Of a stretch of DNA of 6,389 bases, positions 1 to 6,145 are shown one piece after another; within the stretch, counting starts at the first letter, position 1, and every line of letters begins with the position of its first letter. A program made the position numbers and the translations under genes. Source of the DNA: an uncultured Eubacteriales bacterium (GTDB taxonomy: Bacteria > Bacillota > Clostridia > Oscillospirales > CAG-382); contig URSI01000070.1 of assembly GCA_900550505.1 (NCBI GenBank), positions 1 through 6,389 on the forward strand, written 5' to 3'. Under the pieces are notes generated by a model, which did not search any database, was not told where the DNA came from, and saw only the letters and a list, made by a program, of their open reading frames with translations.

Positions 1-2
1 AG

Positions 3-1190
3 GCAGATCTGGTGGTTAACTTGACTCCAGACAAACAGCATTCGGCGGTGGTAAAAGCCGTACAGCCGCTGATGAAAGATGGCGCAGCGCTGGGTTACTC
101 GCACGGTTTCAACATTGTTGAAGTGGGTGAGCAAATTCGTAAGGACATTACCGTAGTAATGGTTGCGCCGAAGTGTCCGGGTACTGAAGTACGTGAAGAG
201 TATAAGCGTGGCTTTGGCGTGCCGACGCTGATTGCGGTTCATCCTGAAAACGATCCTAAGGGTGAAGGTATGGCGATTGCTAAAGCCTGGGCCGCAGCCA
301 CTGGGGGCCATCGTGCGGGGGTTTTGGAGTCTTCTTTCGTTGCAGAAGTTAAATCTGACCTGATGGGTGAACAAACTATTCTGTGTGGCATGCTGCAAGC
401 AGGTTCTTTGCTGTGCTTTGACAAGCTGGTGGCGGACGGTACCGATCCTGCTTATGCAGAAAAATTGGTGCAGTTTGGTTGGGAAACCATTACTGAAGCG
501 TTGAAGCAGGGGGGAATTACCCTGATGATGGATCGTTTGTCGAACCCAGCCAAACTGCGTGCTTATGCATTATCTGAACAGTTGAAAGGCATTATGGCTC
601 CGCTGTTCCAAAAGCATATGGATGACATCATTTCTGGCGCATTCTCAAGCGGAATGATGGCTGACTGGGCTGAAGATGACATCAAATTGCTGACTTGGCG
701 CGAAGAGACCGGCAAAACAGCATTTGAAACTGCGCCACAGTTCGAAGGCAAAATTGCGGAGCAGGATTACTTCGACCAAGGCGTTCTGATGATTGCTATG
801 GTTAAAGCGGGCGTCGAACTGGCATTCGAAACGATGGTAGCCTCTGGCATCATTGAAGAGTCAGCATATTACGAATCTCTGCATGAGCTGCCGCTGATTG
901 CGAACACCATTGCCCGTAAACGTCTGTATGAAATGAACGTGGTTATCTCTGATACTGCGGAATACGGTAACTATCTGTTTGCTAACGCGGCAGTGCCTTT
1001 GCTGAAAGAGAAATTCATGGCTTCTCTGCAAACCGGCGACTTAGGCAAAGCAGCTGGCACAACAACGGCGGTGGATAATGCCCAACTGCGCGATGTGAAC
1101 GAAGCGATTCGCAATCATCCAATTGAAGCCGTTGGTCATAAGCTGCGTGGCTATATGAAAGATATGAAGCGTATCGCCGTGGCGGGGTAA
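3..1190 (+). CDS. ilvC: Ketol-acid reductoisomerase, class II (long form), 5'-truncated by the window edge
   Basis: This NADPH- and Mg-dependent cytoplasmic enzyme performs the second step of valine, leucine and isoleucine synthesis, converting acetolactate or acetohydroxybutyrate to dihydroxy acids. The frame is already open at base 3 (Ala-Asp-Leu-Val-Val-Asn-Leu-Thr-Pro), so the GTG at 12 is an internal valine codon and not the start. From my recollection of the 491-residue E. coli protein, about 98 N-terminal residues, including the Rossmann GxGxxG loop, lie outside the window. Counting the codon at 12 as residue 1, the visible catalytic residues are H31 (GYSHGFN), K54 (APKCPGTE), the metal ligands D116 and E120 (KSDLMGEQ), E288 and E292, and S313. 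They match E. coli H132, K155, D217, E221, E389, E393 and S414. Both C-terminal knotted domains are present and the protein ends DMKRIAVAG. It is near-identical to Enterobacterales IlvC over long stretches. Codon use (CGT Arg; ATT/ATC Ile) differs sharply from the following genes, so this piece is probably from a different organism. Confidence 0.96.
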   Translation, partial: ADLVVNLTPDKQHSAVVKAVQPLMKDGAALGYSHGFNIVEVGEQIRKDITVVMVAPKCPGTEVREEYKRGFGVPTLIAVHPENDPKGEGMAIAKAWAAATGGHRAGVLESSFVAEVKSDLMGEQTILCGMLQAGSLLCFDKLVADGTDPAYAEKLVQFGWETITEALKQGGITLMMDRLSNPAKLRAYALSEQLKGIMAPLFQKHMDDIISGAFSSGMMADWAEDDIKLLTWREETGKTAFETAPQFEGKIAEQDYFDQGVLMIAMVKAGVELAFETMVASGIIEESAYYESLHELPLIANTIARKRLYEMNVVISDTAEYGNYLFANAAVPLLKEKFMASLQTGDLGKAAGTTTAVDNAQLRDVNEAIRNHPIEAVGHKLRGYMKDMKRIAVAG

Positions 1191-1206
1191 TTCGCGAAAA
1201 CATGAA

Positions 1207-1226
1207 AAAGGCGCCGAGGCGCCTTT
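1207..1226 (-). terminator. Intrinsic terminator hairpin between convergent ilvC and murA
   Basis: AAAGGCGC (1207-1214) and GCGCCTTT (1219-1226) form a perfect 8-bp stem with a 4-nt loop. Read on the minus strand, the stem runs into five T residues (complement of 1205-1209), 9 nt past the murA stop, so it fits a murA terminator. On the plus strand the stem is followed by ACA and then seven T residues (1230-1236), so it could also end ilvC transcription. It falls inside the gap where the sequence origin appears to change, so which genome supplied it is uncertain. Confidence 0.7.
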
Positions 1227-1234
1227 ACATTTTT

Positions 1235-2530
1235 TTAACCCGCATCCACGGTTCCTTCTGCCGTCACATCCGAAACGCGACGTATATCGGCTCCGACCGC
1301 CGTCAGCTTATCCACTATATCCTCATAACCGCGCTCAATATGGTAAATATCGTCTATCTCCGTAGTGCCCTCGGCGGACAACCCGGCAATGATCATAGCA
1401 ACGCCCGCGCGAAGGTCAACTGCTCTGACACGGGCACTGCGAAGTGCCGGTACACCGTCCACCACCGCGCTGCGTCCCTCGATCTTTATGGAAGCGCCCA
1501 TCCTGTTGAGCTCCTCAACGTAACGGAACCTGTTCTCAAACACGCTTTCAGTCATAATGCTCGTTCCGTTAGCAATGGCAAGCAATGCGGTTATCTGCGG
1601 GTTCATGTCGGTCGGGAAACCCGGATACGGCAATGTCTTTACATTTATGCGCCCGAGCCTGCCGTGACGTGCAACTGTGACGGAATCGTCATTCTCAGTC
1701 ACGTCGGCGCCCATCTCCACAAGCTTTGCCGTGATCGACTCAAGATGCTTCGGTATCACATTGGTTATGGTCAGTTCGCTACCGTCCACCGCACATGCAG
1801 CCGCCATATAAGTGCCGGCTTCTATCATATCCGGAAGTATCGTATACGTCGTGCCCTGAAGCTTCGGTACACCCTTTATCTTGATCATATCAGTGCCGGC
1901 GCCGGTTATGTTCGCTCCGCAGGCATTCAAAAAATTTGCGCAATCAACCACATGCGGCTCGCGGGCAGGATTGTCGATAACAGTCGTGCCCTCGGCTCTT
2001 ACAGCGGCGAGCATGATATTTATCGTGGCGCCCACGGAAATATCGTCCATAAACACGGACGCGCCTTTTAGCCATTTATCATCGGTATACGCACACACGC
2101 ACCCGTCGGATATCTCTACCCTGGCACCGAGCGCTTCAAAGCCCTTTATATGTCTGTCAATAGGACGAACACCAAAATCACATCCGCCGGGAAGTGCACT
2201 GCGCGCCCTGCCAAACCGCCCCAGCTCGGCTCCCAAAATATAGTACGAGCCTCTGAAACGACGAGCTAACTCGTAAGGAGACGCACATGCCCTGACAAAC
2301 CTCGTATCAATCTCCACACTCGTTCTGTCAATAGCACGAACCTTCGCTCCGACAGCGCTGAGTATTTCCAGCGATGCGGCAACGTCGGAAACAGGCGGCA
2401 AATTCTCAATAACGCAAACATCCTCGGTGAGAATGGTAGCAAAAAGGATACCGAGCGCGGAATTCTTCATGCCTCCGACACTTATTTCTCCTCTGAGCAC
2501 CTTGCCGCCGTTGATCACAAATCTATCCAT
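1235..2530 (-). CDS. murA: UDP-N-acetylglucosamine 1-carboxyvinyltransferase (MurA)
   Basis: This cytoplasmic enzyme catalyses the first committed step of peptidoglycan synthesis, transferring enolpyruvate from phosphoenolpyruvate to the 3'-OH of UDP-GlcNAc. The product is 431 residues (E. coli MurA is 419) with the EPSP-synthase-like double inverse barrel fold. Visible family residues are K22-N23 (GGMKNSAL), the catalytic Cys117 in PGGCDFGVRP (E. coli Cys115, the fosfomycin target), R122, the catalytic Asp308 in FPTDMN (usually FPTDMQ) and R374 in DLRAG. With Cys rather than Asp at the active site, fosfomycin sensitivity would be expected unless other mechanisms exist. The ATG at 2530 is fixed by an in-frame TGA at 2537-2539. 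The nearest ribosome site is AAAGGA (2545-2550 on the minus strand), 14 nt from the ATG, which is rather long. Firmicutes often carry two paralogues (MurA and MurZ), and which one this is cannot be told here. It is monocistronic in the window and divergent from the RNase J operon. Confidence 0.96.
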   Translation of the reverse strand: MDRFVINGGKVLRGEISVGGMKNSALGILFATILTEDVCVIENLPPVSDVAASLEILSAVGAKVRAIDRTSVEIDTRFVRACASPYELARRFRGSYYILGAELGRFGRARSALPGGCDFGVRPIDRHIKGFEALGARVEISDGCVCAYTDDKWLKGASVFMDDISVGATINIMLAAVRAEGTTVIDNPAREPHVVDCANFLNACGANITGAGTDMIKIKGVPKLQGTTYTILPDMIEAGTYMAAACAVDGSELTITNVIPKHLESITAKLVEMGADVTENDDSVTVARHGRLGRINVKTLPYPGFPTDMNPQITALLAIANGTSIMTESVFENRFRYVEELNRMGASIKIEGRSAVVDGVPALRSARVRAVDLRAGVAMIIAGLSAEGTTEIDDIYHIERGYEDIVDKLTAVGADIRRVSDVTAEGTVDAG

Positions 2531-2592
2531 ATCAGTTCATTCAATCCTTTAGCAGCGTCTGTACAGGCAAACACTCCCATACATTCTCATAC

Positions 2593-2620
2593 AGTATACC
2601 ATAATTAAGCGGTTTGTCAA
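2593..2620 (-). promoter_or_regulatory. Predicted sigma-A promoter for murA
   Basis: On the minus strand, TTGACA (complement of 2615-2620) is followed after 16 nt by TATACT (complement of 2593-2598). TGG lies directly before the -10 box, giving an extended -10. The predicted start of transcription is near 2586, giving a leader of about 56 nt to the murA ATG. This is a consensus match by eye with no experimental support. Confidence 0.7.
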
Positions 2621-2801
2621 TAGCGGTTTTGTTTTTTGTCATATGCTCATATTTGGTTAAGCTGTTTATACCTCCTTCACAAATAAAGTAATAAATTTTA
2701 AAATATAGGCTACAATCAAAGTATATGCCACACGCAAAAAAATGGGAAAATCTCATTCACAATATACCGCATCCGACATCTTTCATCGACAATAAAAGTC
2801 C

Positions 2802-2830
2802 TTGACAACGACAATATCAAAGTATATAAT
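2802..2830 (+). promoter_or_regulatory. Perfect-consensus sigma-A promoter for the RNase J operon
   Basis: TTGACA (2802-2807), a 17-nt spacer and TATAAT (2825-2830) match the housekeeping consensus at all twelve positions with optimal spacing. The predicted start is around A2837, giving a leader of about 72 nt. It is expected to drive RNase J, the reductase and the lipoprotein as one transcript, since no other promoter is apparent between those genes. Confidence 0.87.
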
Positions 2831-2857
2831 TTTATGATAGATATTTATGTACATAGC

Positions 2858-2874
2858 GTGCGGCTCCGCCGCAC
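2858..2874 (+). other. GC-rich hairpin in the RNase J mRNA leader
   Basis: GTGCGGC (2858-2864) and GCCGCAC (2868-2874) form a perfect 7-bp stem with a TCC loop, about 20 nt after the predicted transcription start and in otherwise AT-rich DNA. It has no U-tract, so it is not a typical terminator. It lies 23 nt upstream of the ribosome site and could stabilise the 5' end of the mRNA. That role is an inference. Confidence 0.55.
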
Positions 2875-2908
2875 CTCAAATATTTGAAAATACTCAGAAA
2901 GGAACTTT

Positions 2909-4660
2909 ATGGCAAGAAGAAAAATCATTGACAAGCAGCCTTCTGCCCAAGAAGGTCTTGAAGTTGCGTCACGATACGGGGCTGACGAAAGACGTCGCGG
3001 GTTCAGCCCGCGGCTGAAAGTCATATTTTTGGGCGGTCTTAATCAAATAGGGCGCAATATAACGGCATACGAATACGGCGAAGATATCATTGTGGTCGAC
3101 TGCGGCGTATCTTTCCCCGACGACAATATGCTCGGAGTCGATCTGGTCATACCGGACACTACCTACCTGGAGAAAAATGCGGAACGCGTCCGCGGGCTCG
3201 TGCTGACGCACGGTCATGAGGATCATATCGGAGCGGTACCGTTCCTGTTGAAGAAAATGAATATACCCGTGTACGGCACCGCTCTCACGCTTGGAATACT
3301 GGAAAACAAGCTCGCGGAGCACGGAATAGAAAAATCCGCCGTGCTCAATGTGGTCGAATTGGGTTCAACGATACAGTTAGGTGAATTTTCGGTTGAATTC
3401 ATCACCGTCAATCACAGCATTGCCGATGCCGCCGCGCTCGCTGTAACTTCTCCTGCCGGCGTGGTGGTGCACACCGGAGATTTCAAAATCGATCTTACTC
3501 CTCCGGAAGGGACATCCATCGACCTTGCAAGGCTCGCGGCGCTCGGTTCAAAGGGAGTGTTGGCACTGCTTTGCGAATCGACCAATGTCGACCGTCCGGG
3601 GTACACACCGTCGGAAACGGTCGTCAGCTCTTCGCTTGACAGGCTGCTGTTCAATTGCGACAAACGTGTCATAATCGCTACTTTTTCCACGAATGTACAC
3701 AGAGTACAGCAGATCATCAACGCCTCATGCCGATACGGCAGAAAAGTGGCCATCACCGGCAGAAGCATGATAAATGTCGTCCGTGCAGCTATAAGGCTGG
3801 GATATATCAAAAGTCCGGAAGGCACGCTGATAGAAGCTTCTGAAATAAAGCGCTACAAGCCTTCGCAGATAACACTGCTGACGACAGGAAGCCAGGGCGA
3901 ACCCATGTCCGCCCTGCACCGCATGGCTTTTGGGGATCATTCACAGATCTCCGTCGGCAGTGACGACCTTGTCATACTGTCGTCCTCTGCGATACCGGGC
4001 AACGAAAAGCTTATTTCCAACATCATAAATGAGCTGCTCAGACGGGGCTGTGAGGTCGTAAACGATGACATAGCAGACGTGCATGTATCCGGTCACGCGT
4101 GCCGTGAAGAAATAAAAATAATGCACGCATTGACAAAGCCGCGGTATTTTATACCGATGCACGGTGAATACAGGCACCTTAAGCATCATGCCGATCTGGC
4201 ACGTGACATGGGGATGGACGAGCGCAATATCCTCGTCCCCGAAATAGGCAAAGTCATAGAAATGTCCAAACGCTGGATGAAAGTTATCGGCAGCGTACCG
4301 GCCGGTACGGTGCTCGTCGACGGCTACGGCGTCGGAGACATCGGGCTGACCGTGCTTCGTGACAGAAAGCGGATGTCTGAGGACGGACTTGTCGTCGTTG
4401 CCGCAGCCGTGGAATCGGTGGGACGGTACGTTGTCGGCAATATAGAAGTAGTATCACGCGGGTTTGTCTATGTAAAAGAAGCCGAAGAGCTGATATCCGA
4501 AACGAGCAAGCTGGTCGAAAGAGTCATAACCGAGCGACTTGATCACGGAGCTACCGATATGAACGCACTTAAAAACAAGCTTTGTGAACAGGTCTCCGGA
4601 TTCCTTTACCAAAGGACGAAGCGGCGTCCGATAGTTATCGCCGTCATCAACGAAGTATGA
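2909..4660 (+). CDS. rnj: Ribonuclease J (metallo-beta-lactamase / beta-CASP RNase)
   Basis: This cytoplasmic zinc-dependent RNase combines endonuclease and 5'-to-3' exonuclease activity and acts in mRNA decay and rRNA maturation in Firmicutes. At 583 residues it is slightly longer than the ~555 of B. subtilis J1, because of a basic N-terminal extension of about 35 residues. In order: LGGLNQIGRN (41-50); the metal motif HGHEDH (101-106); VNHS (168-170, H169); the HTGDFK aspartate D191; the beta-CASP domain with TTGSQGEP (325-332); HVSGHA (392-397); PMHGEYRHL (416-424); then the linker and C-terminal domain used for dimer formation. All expected metal-binding motifs are intact. The ATG at 2909 has AAAGGA 5 nt upstream (2898-2903). 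It leads an operon and overlaps the next gene by 4 nt. Whether it corresponds to J1 or J2 is not resolvable here; many Clostridia carry a single copy. Confidence 0.96.
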   Translation: MARRKIIDKQPSAQEGLEVASRYGADERRRGFSPRLKVIFLGGLNQIGRNITAYEYGEDIIVVDCGVSFPDDNMLGVDLVIPDTTYLEKNAERVRGLVLTHGHEDHIGAVPFLLKKMNIPVYGTALTLGILENKLAEHGIEKSAVLNVVELGSTIQLGEFSVEFITVNHSIADAAALAVTSPAGVVVHTGDFKIDLTPPEGTSIDLARLAALGSKGVLALLCESTNVDRPGYTPSETVVSSSLDRLLFNCDKRVIIATFSTNVHRVQQIINASCRYGRKVAITGRSMINVVRAAIRLGYIKSPEGTLIEASEIKRYKPSQITLLTTGSQGEPMSALHRMAFGDHSQISVGSDDLVILSSSAIPGNEKLISNIINELLRRGCEVVNDDIADVHVSGHACREEIKIMHALTKPRYFIPMHGEYRHLKHHADLARDMGMDERNILVPEIGKVIEMSKRWMKVIGSVPAGTVLVDGYGVGDIGLTVLRDRKRMSEDGLVVVAAAVESVGRYVVGNIEVVSRGFVYVKEAEELISETSKLVERVITERLDHGATDMNALKNKLCEQVSGFLYQRTKRRPIVIAVINEV

Positions 4661-5391
4661 CAATGCCCGAAGCAACTGAAAAAAAGCTGGCTGTCGTGAC
4701 AGGCGGCAGCGGAGGCATCGGTGAAGCCATCGTACGCAGGCTGACATCTGACGGCATCGGCGTAGTGTTTTTGTACCATGCCGCCGGGGAGCGCGCTTCG
4801 AGCATATCCGCCGAAACAGGCGCTGTATCGATGAAATGCGACGTCTCAGACTTCGACGAGGTAAGCCGGATATTCTGTAAGCTTGAGAACGAATTCGGTA
4901 CGGCAGACATACTTGTGAACTGTGCCGGCGTGTCGCTGACCGCTCTGTTCGATACTGCGGGCGCCTCTGAGCTTCGCACACTTTACGGCGTGAATCTCTT
5001 CGGCACCCTCAATTGCTGCCGGTGTGTGACACCGGGCATGATAAGAAACAAGAACGGCGTTATCGTAAATGTTTCATCGATCTGGGCGGCTCACGGCGCA
5101 TCGTGCGAGGTCGATTATTCCTGTACAAAGGGCGCTGTGGAATCACTCACAAAAGCTTTGGCGCGTGAGCTCGGACCGTCCGGCATCAGGGTGAACTGTG
5201 TGGCGCCCGGGCTTATCGATACATCGATGAATTCTCACCTCTCCGATGACGAGCTCAAAGAATTCTGCAATTCCCTTTCACTCGGTCGTCCCGGCCGCCC
5301 CGACGAAGTTGCGGCGGCGGTGGCTTTTCTCGTCTCTGAAAACGCTTCATACATCACAGGTACCGTGTTGCACGTGGACGGCGGATACTGA
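4657..5391 (+). CDS. Short-chain dehydrogenase/reductase, FabG-like; possibly the EF-P 5-aminopentanone reductase (YmfI type)
   Basis: This is a cytoplasmic NAD(P)H-dependent reductase of 244 residues, typical of classical SDRs. Visible features are the cofactor loop TGGSGGIG (15-22), CDVSD (61-65), NCAG (88-91), the catalytic tetrad N113-S141-Y154-K158 (YSCTK), the PG segment (VAPGLIDT, 182-189) and a C-terminal HVDGGY. It would conventionally be called 3-oxoacyl-ACP reductase FabG. However, the segment SSIWAAHGASCE (140-151) and the lack of other fatty-acid genes resemble the Firmicutes YmfI group, which reduces the 5-aminopentanone group on elongation factor P. That reassignment is an inference from recalled family sequences. 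The ATG at 4657 overlaps the RNase J stop (ATGA) and has no clear Shine-Dalgarno site, so translational coupling is likely. A second ATG at 4663 is an alternative start. Confidence 0.9.
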   Translation: MTMPEATEKKLAVVTGGSGGIGEAIVRRLTSDGIGVVFLYHAAGERASSISAETGAVSMKCDVSDFDEVSRIFCKLENEFGTADILVNCAGVSLTALFDTAGASELRTLYGVNLFGTLNCCRCVTPGMIRNKNGVIVNVSSIWAAHGASCEVDYSCTKGAVESLTKALARELGPSGIRVNCVAPGLIDTSMNSHLSDDELKEFCNSLSLGRPGRPDEVAAAVAFLVSENASYITGTVLHVDGGY

Positions 5392-5410
5392 CCGCCGGGA
5401 AAGGCAAAAA

Positions 5411-5857
5411 ATGAAAAAACTATTTTTGATTTTGACTCTCATACTGTTTATATTCGCGGTATCCGGCTGTGCCGGCGACGAGGGCGATTACAGCTGTCCC
5501 GAAGGAATGGTCGTAGCCACAAGCGAGGCTGTGGACTATTACTTCTTCTGTCCTGACACCTGGCGCATCGACCGTACCGACGGCATGATCTCTGCGGTCG
5601 GCGTCCGCAACGTCGTCGAGAACAAGGTTGACTTCACCAAGTCCCGTAATGTTCTGGTCGCAGCCCTCATTCTGGTCCTGTCCATCGGCATCAGCTACTC
5701 CTCGGCAGGCTCTCTCCATTTCGGCGCAATCAGCCTCTCGGGTCTGGCTGTCGGCTCCATCGTCGGCATCGTCCTGAACGCCGTCATGCCCGGCAAGGAC
5801 TATGTCTACGGCGAAGACAAGCAGGGCGACGAATCTGTCAACTTCATCGTTCAGTAA
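5411..5857 (+). CDS. Chimeric ORF: N-terminus of a small lipoprotein joined to the C-terminus of a uracil permease
   Basis: The open frame is 148 codons. AAAGG (5400-5404) lies 6 nt before the ATG at 5411, 19 nt after the reductase stop, so the first part belongs to the RNase J operon. Residues 1-20 are a lipoprotein signal: MKK, a hydrophobic run, then the lipobox VSGC with the lipidated Cys20. Residues 21-62 (aromatic-rich, FFCPDTWRIDRTDGMISA) resemble the start of the short PsbP-related lipoproteins of Clostridia; this family call is tentative. From about residue 63 the sequence becomes a permease C-terminus (see the separate entry). A lipid-anchored stub followed by two membrane helices of a 14-helix transporter makes no structural sense, and codon choice shifts at the same point. 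I therefore read it as an assembly or amplification join that happens to preserve the frame. The native lipoprotein would be longer. Confidence 0.8.
   Translation: MKKLFLILTLILFIFAVSGCAGDEGDYSCPEGMVVATSEAVDYYFFCPDTWRIDRTDGMISAVGVRNVVENKVDFTKSRNVLVAALILVLSIGISYSSAGSLHFGAISLSGLAVGSIVGIVLNAVMPGKDYVYGEDKQGDESVNFIVQ
5596..5857 (+). pseudogene. uraA: 3' fragment of a uracil/xanthine permease gene (UraA family, NCS2)
   Basis: The last ~86 codons match the end of a nucleobase:cation symporter-2. GVRNVVENKVDFTKSRN is the conserved stretch before the last two helices. It is followed by hydrophobic helices VLVAALILVLSIGIS and GAISLSGLAVGSIVGIVLNAV, then a charged cytoplasmic tail ending FNIVQ-like (NFIVQ). 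Full UraA proteins have about 430 residues, so roughly four fifths are missing. Hand-counted GC for 5601-5857 is about 58%, and codons end mainly in C (GTC, ATC, CTC, GGC), unlike the ATA- and AGA-containing genes upstream. The fragment could not transport anything. It most likely derives from another, higher-GC Clostridia genome. Confidence 0.82.
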
Positions 5858-5936
5858 ACGATCTGATCCATATAGAAATACAGCCGCAGTCCGGTGCAGT
5901 TCCGCCTTCTCCGCCTGCGATTTCCCCTGAAATTGG

Positions 5937-5970
5937 CTTACGCGCAGCCCGCCTTTGGGCTGCGCGTAAG
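5937..5970. terminator. Perfect 14-bp inverted repeat, terminator-like, downstream of the permease end
   Basis: Bases 5937-5950 (CTTACGCGCAGCCC) pair without mismatch with 5957-5970, leaving a 6-nt loop (GCCTTT). It sits about 80 nt after the permease stop, where a terminator is expected. No T-run follows on either strand, so it is either a U-tract-less terminator or a structured leader of whatever follows at 5990. The 5858-5936 stretch before it has no visible gene. Confidence 0.6.
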
Positions 5971-5989
5971 TGTTACAAGGGAGAAAACA

Positions 5990-6145
5990 ATGAAGAATTT
6001 GGAGGGGTGGAACGGCGATTGTCACGCGCGGGTCTGTCGGCTTATCCGCAGAGCTTTCCACGGCATCAGACGGCGCATCGCCGGATGGTCAAACCATACA
6101 AAAGAGAGCCGGCCGGTTTGTTCTCCTTTTGTACTTTTAGTATAG
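5990..6145 (+). CDS. Small unassigned ORF (51 codons), doubtful
   Basis: ATG at 5990 has AGGGAG (5978-5983) at a good 6-nt spacing, just after the strong hairpin. This may be a true gene start from the same source as the permease fragment. The product is Arg- and Cys-containing (MKNLEGWNGDCHARVC and so on) with no motif or membrane segment that I recognise. The last codons cross the region where the nucleotidyltransferase fragment seems to begin, so the natural C-terminus is probably lost. It may equally be non-coding sequence. Confidence 0.22.
   Translation: MKNLEGWNGDCHARVCRLIRRAFHGIRRRIAGWSNHTKESRPVCSPFVLLV
6098..6132. other. Imperfect inverted repeat around a CCGGCCGG palindrome
   Basis: ACAAAAG (6098-6104) pairs with CTTTTGT (6126-6132), extended by three pairs after a one-base bulge, and encloses the palindrome CCGGCCGG (6109-6116). 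It may be a terminator of the block C genome, with CTTTT following on the plus strand, but the U-tract is poor. It lies just before the inferred last join. Confidence 0.3.

Larger units (their letters stand above)
2531..2908. promoter_or_regulatory. AT-rich divergent intergenic control region, murA / RNase J
   Basis: This 378-nt gap holds the two outward-facing promoters, the murA leader and the RNase J leader. A 12-bp direct repeat, ATCAAAGTATAT, occurs at 2715-2726 and 2816-2827, 101 nt apart. The second copy overlaps the RNase J -10 box, so it could be part of a binding site or just chance similarity in AT-rich DNA. I see no tRNA, riboswitch or convincing small gene here. A 71-codon open frame on the minus strand (2541-2756) spans the murA promoter and has no recognisable features. 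Confidence 0.65.

Noticed and set aside
1202..2071. 289-codon open frame on the plus strand
   Set aside because: It lies antisense inside murA, has no family resemblance and is rich in His, Arg and Cys as expected of a shadow frame; MurA on the other strand is unambiguous.
2670..2678. Strong Shine-Dalgarno-like GAAGGAGGT on the minus strand
   Set aside because: No start codon occurs within 5-12 nt; the first ATG is about 19 nt away and the site is upstream of the predicted murA promoter.
2541..2756. 71-codon ORF on the minus strand just upstream of murA
   Set aside because: It covers the predicted murA promoter, is very AT-rich, lacks a convincing ribosome site and shows no motif.
5246..5410. 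Upstream start for the lipoprotein ORF within the reductase gene
   Set aside because: The ATG at 5411 has a ribosome site and begins a textbook lipoprotein signal; the upstream extension is the reductase gene in another frame.
5420..6061. 213-codon minus-strand ORF opposite the lipoprotein/permease join
   Set aside because: Its low-complexity Asp/Ala/Val-rich composition mirrors the C-ended codons of the permease strand; it crosses the join and the perfect hairpin and shows no motif.
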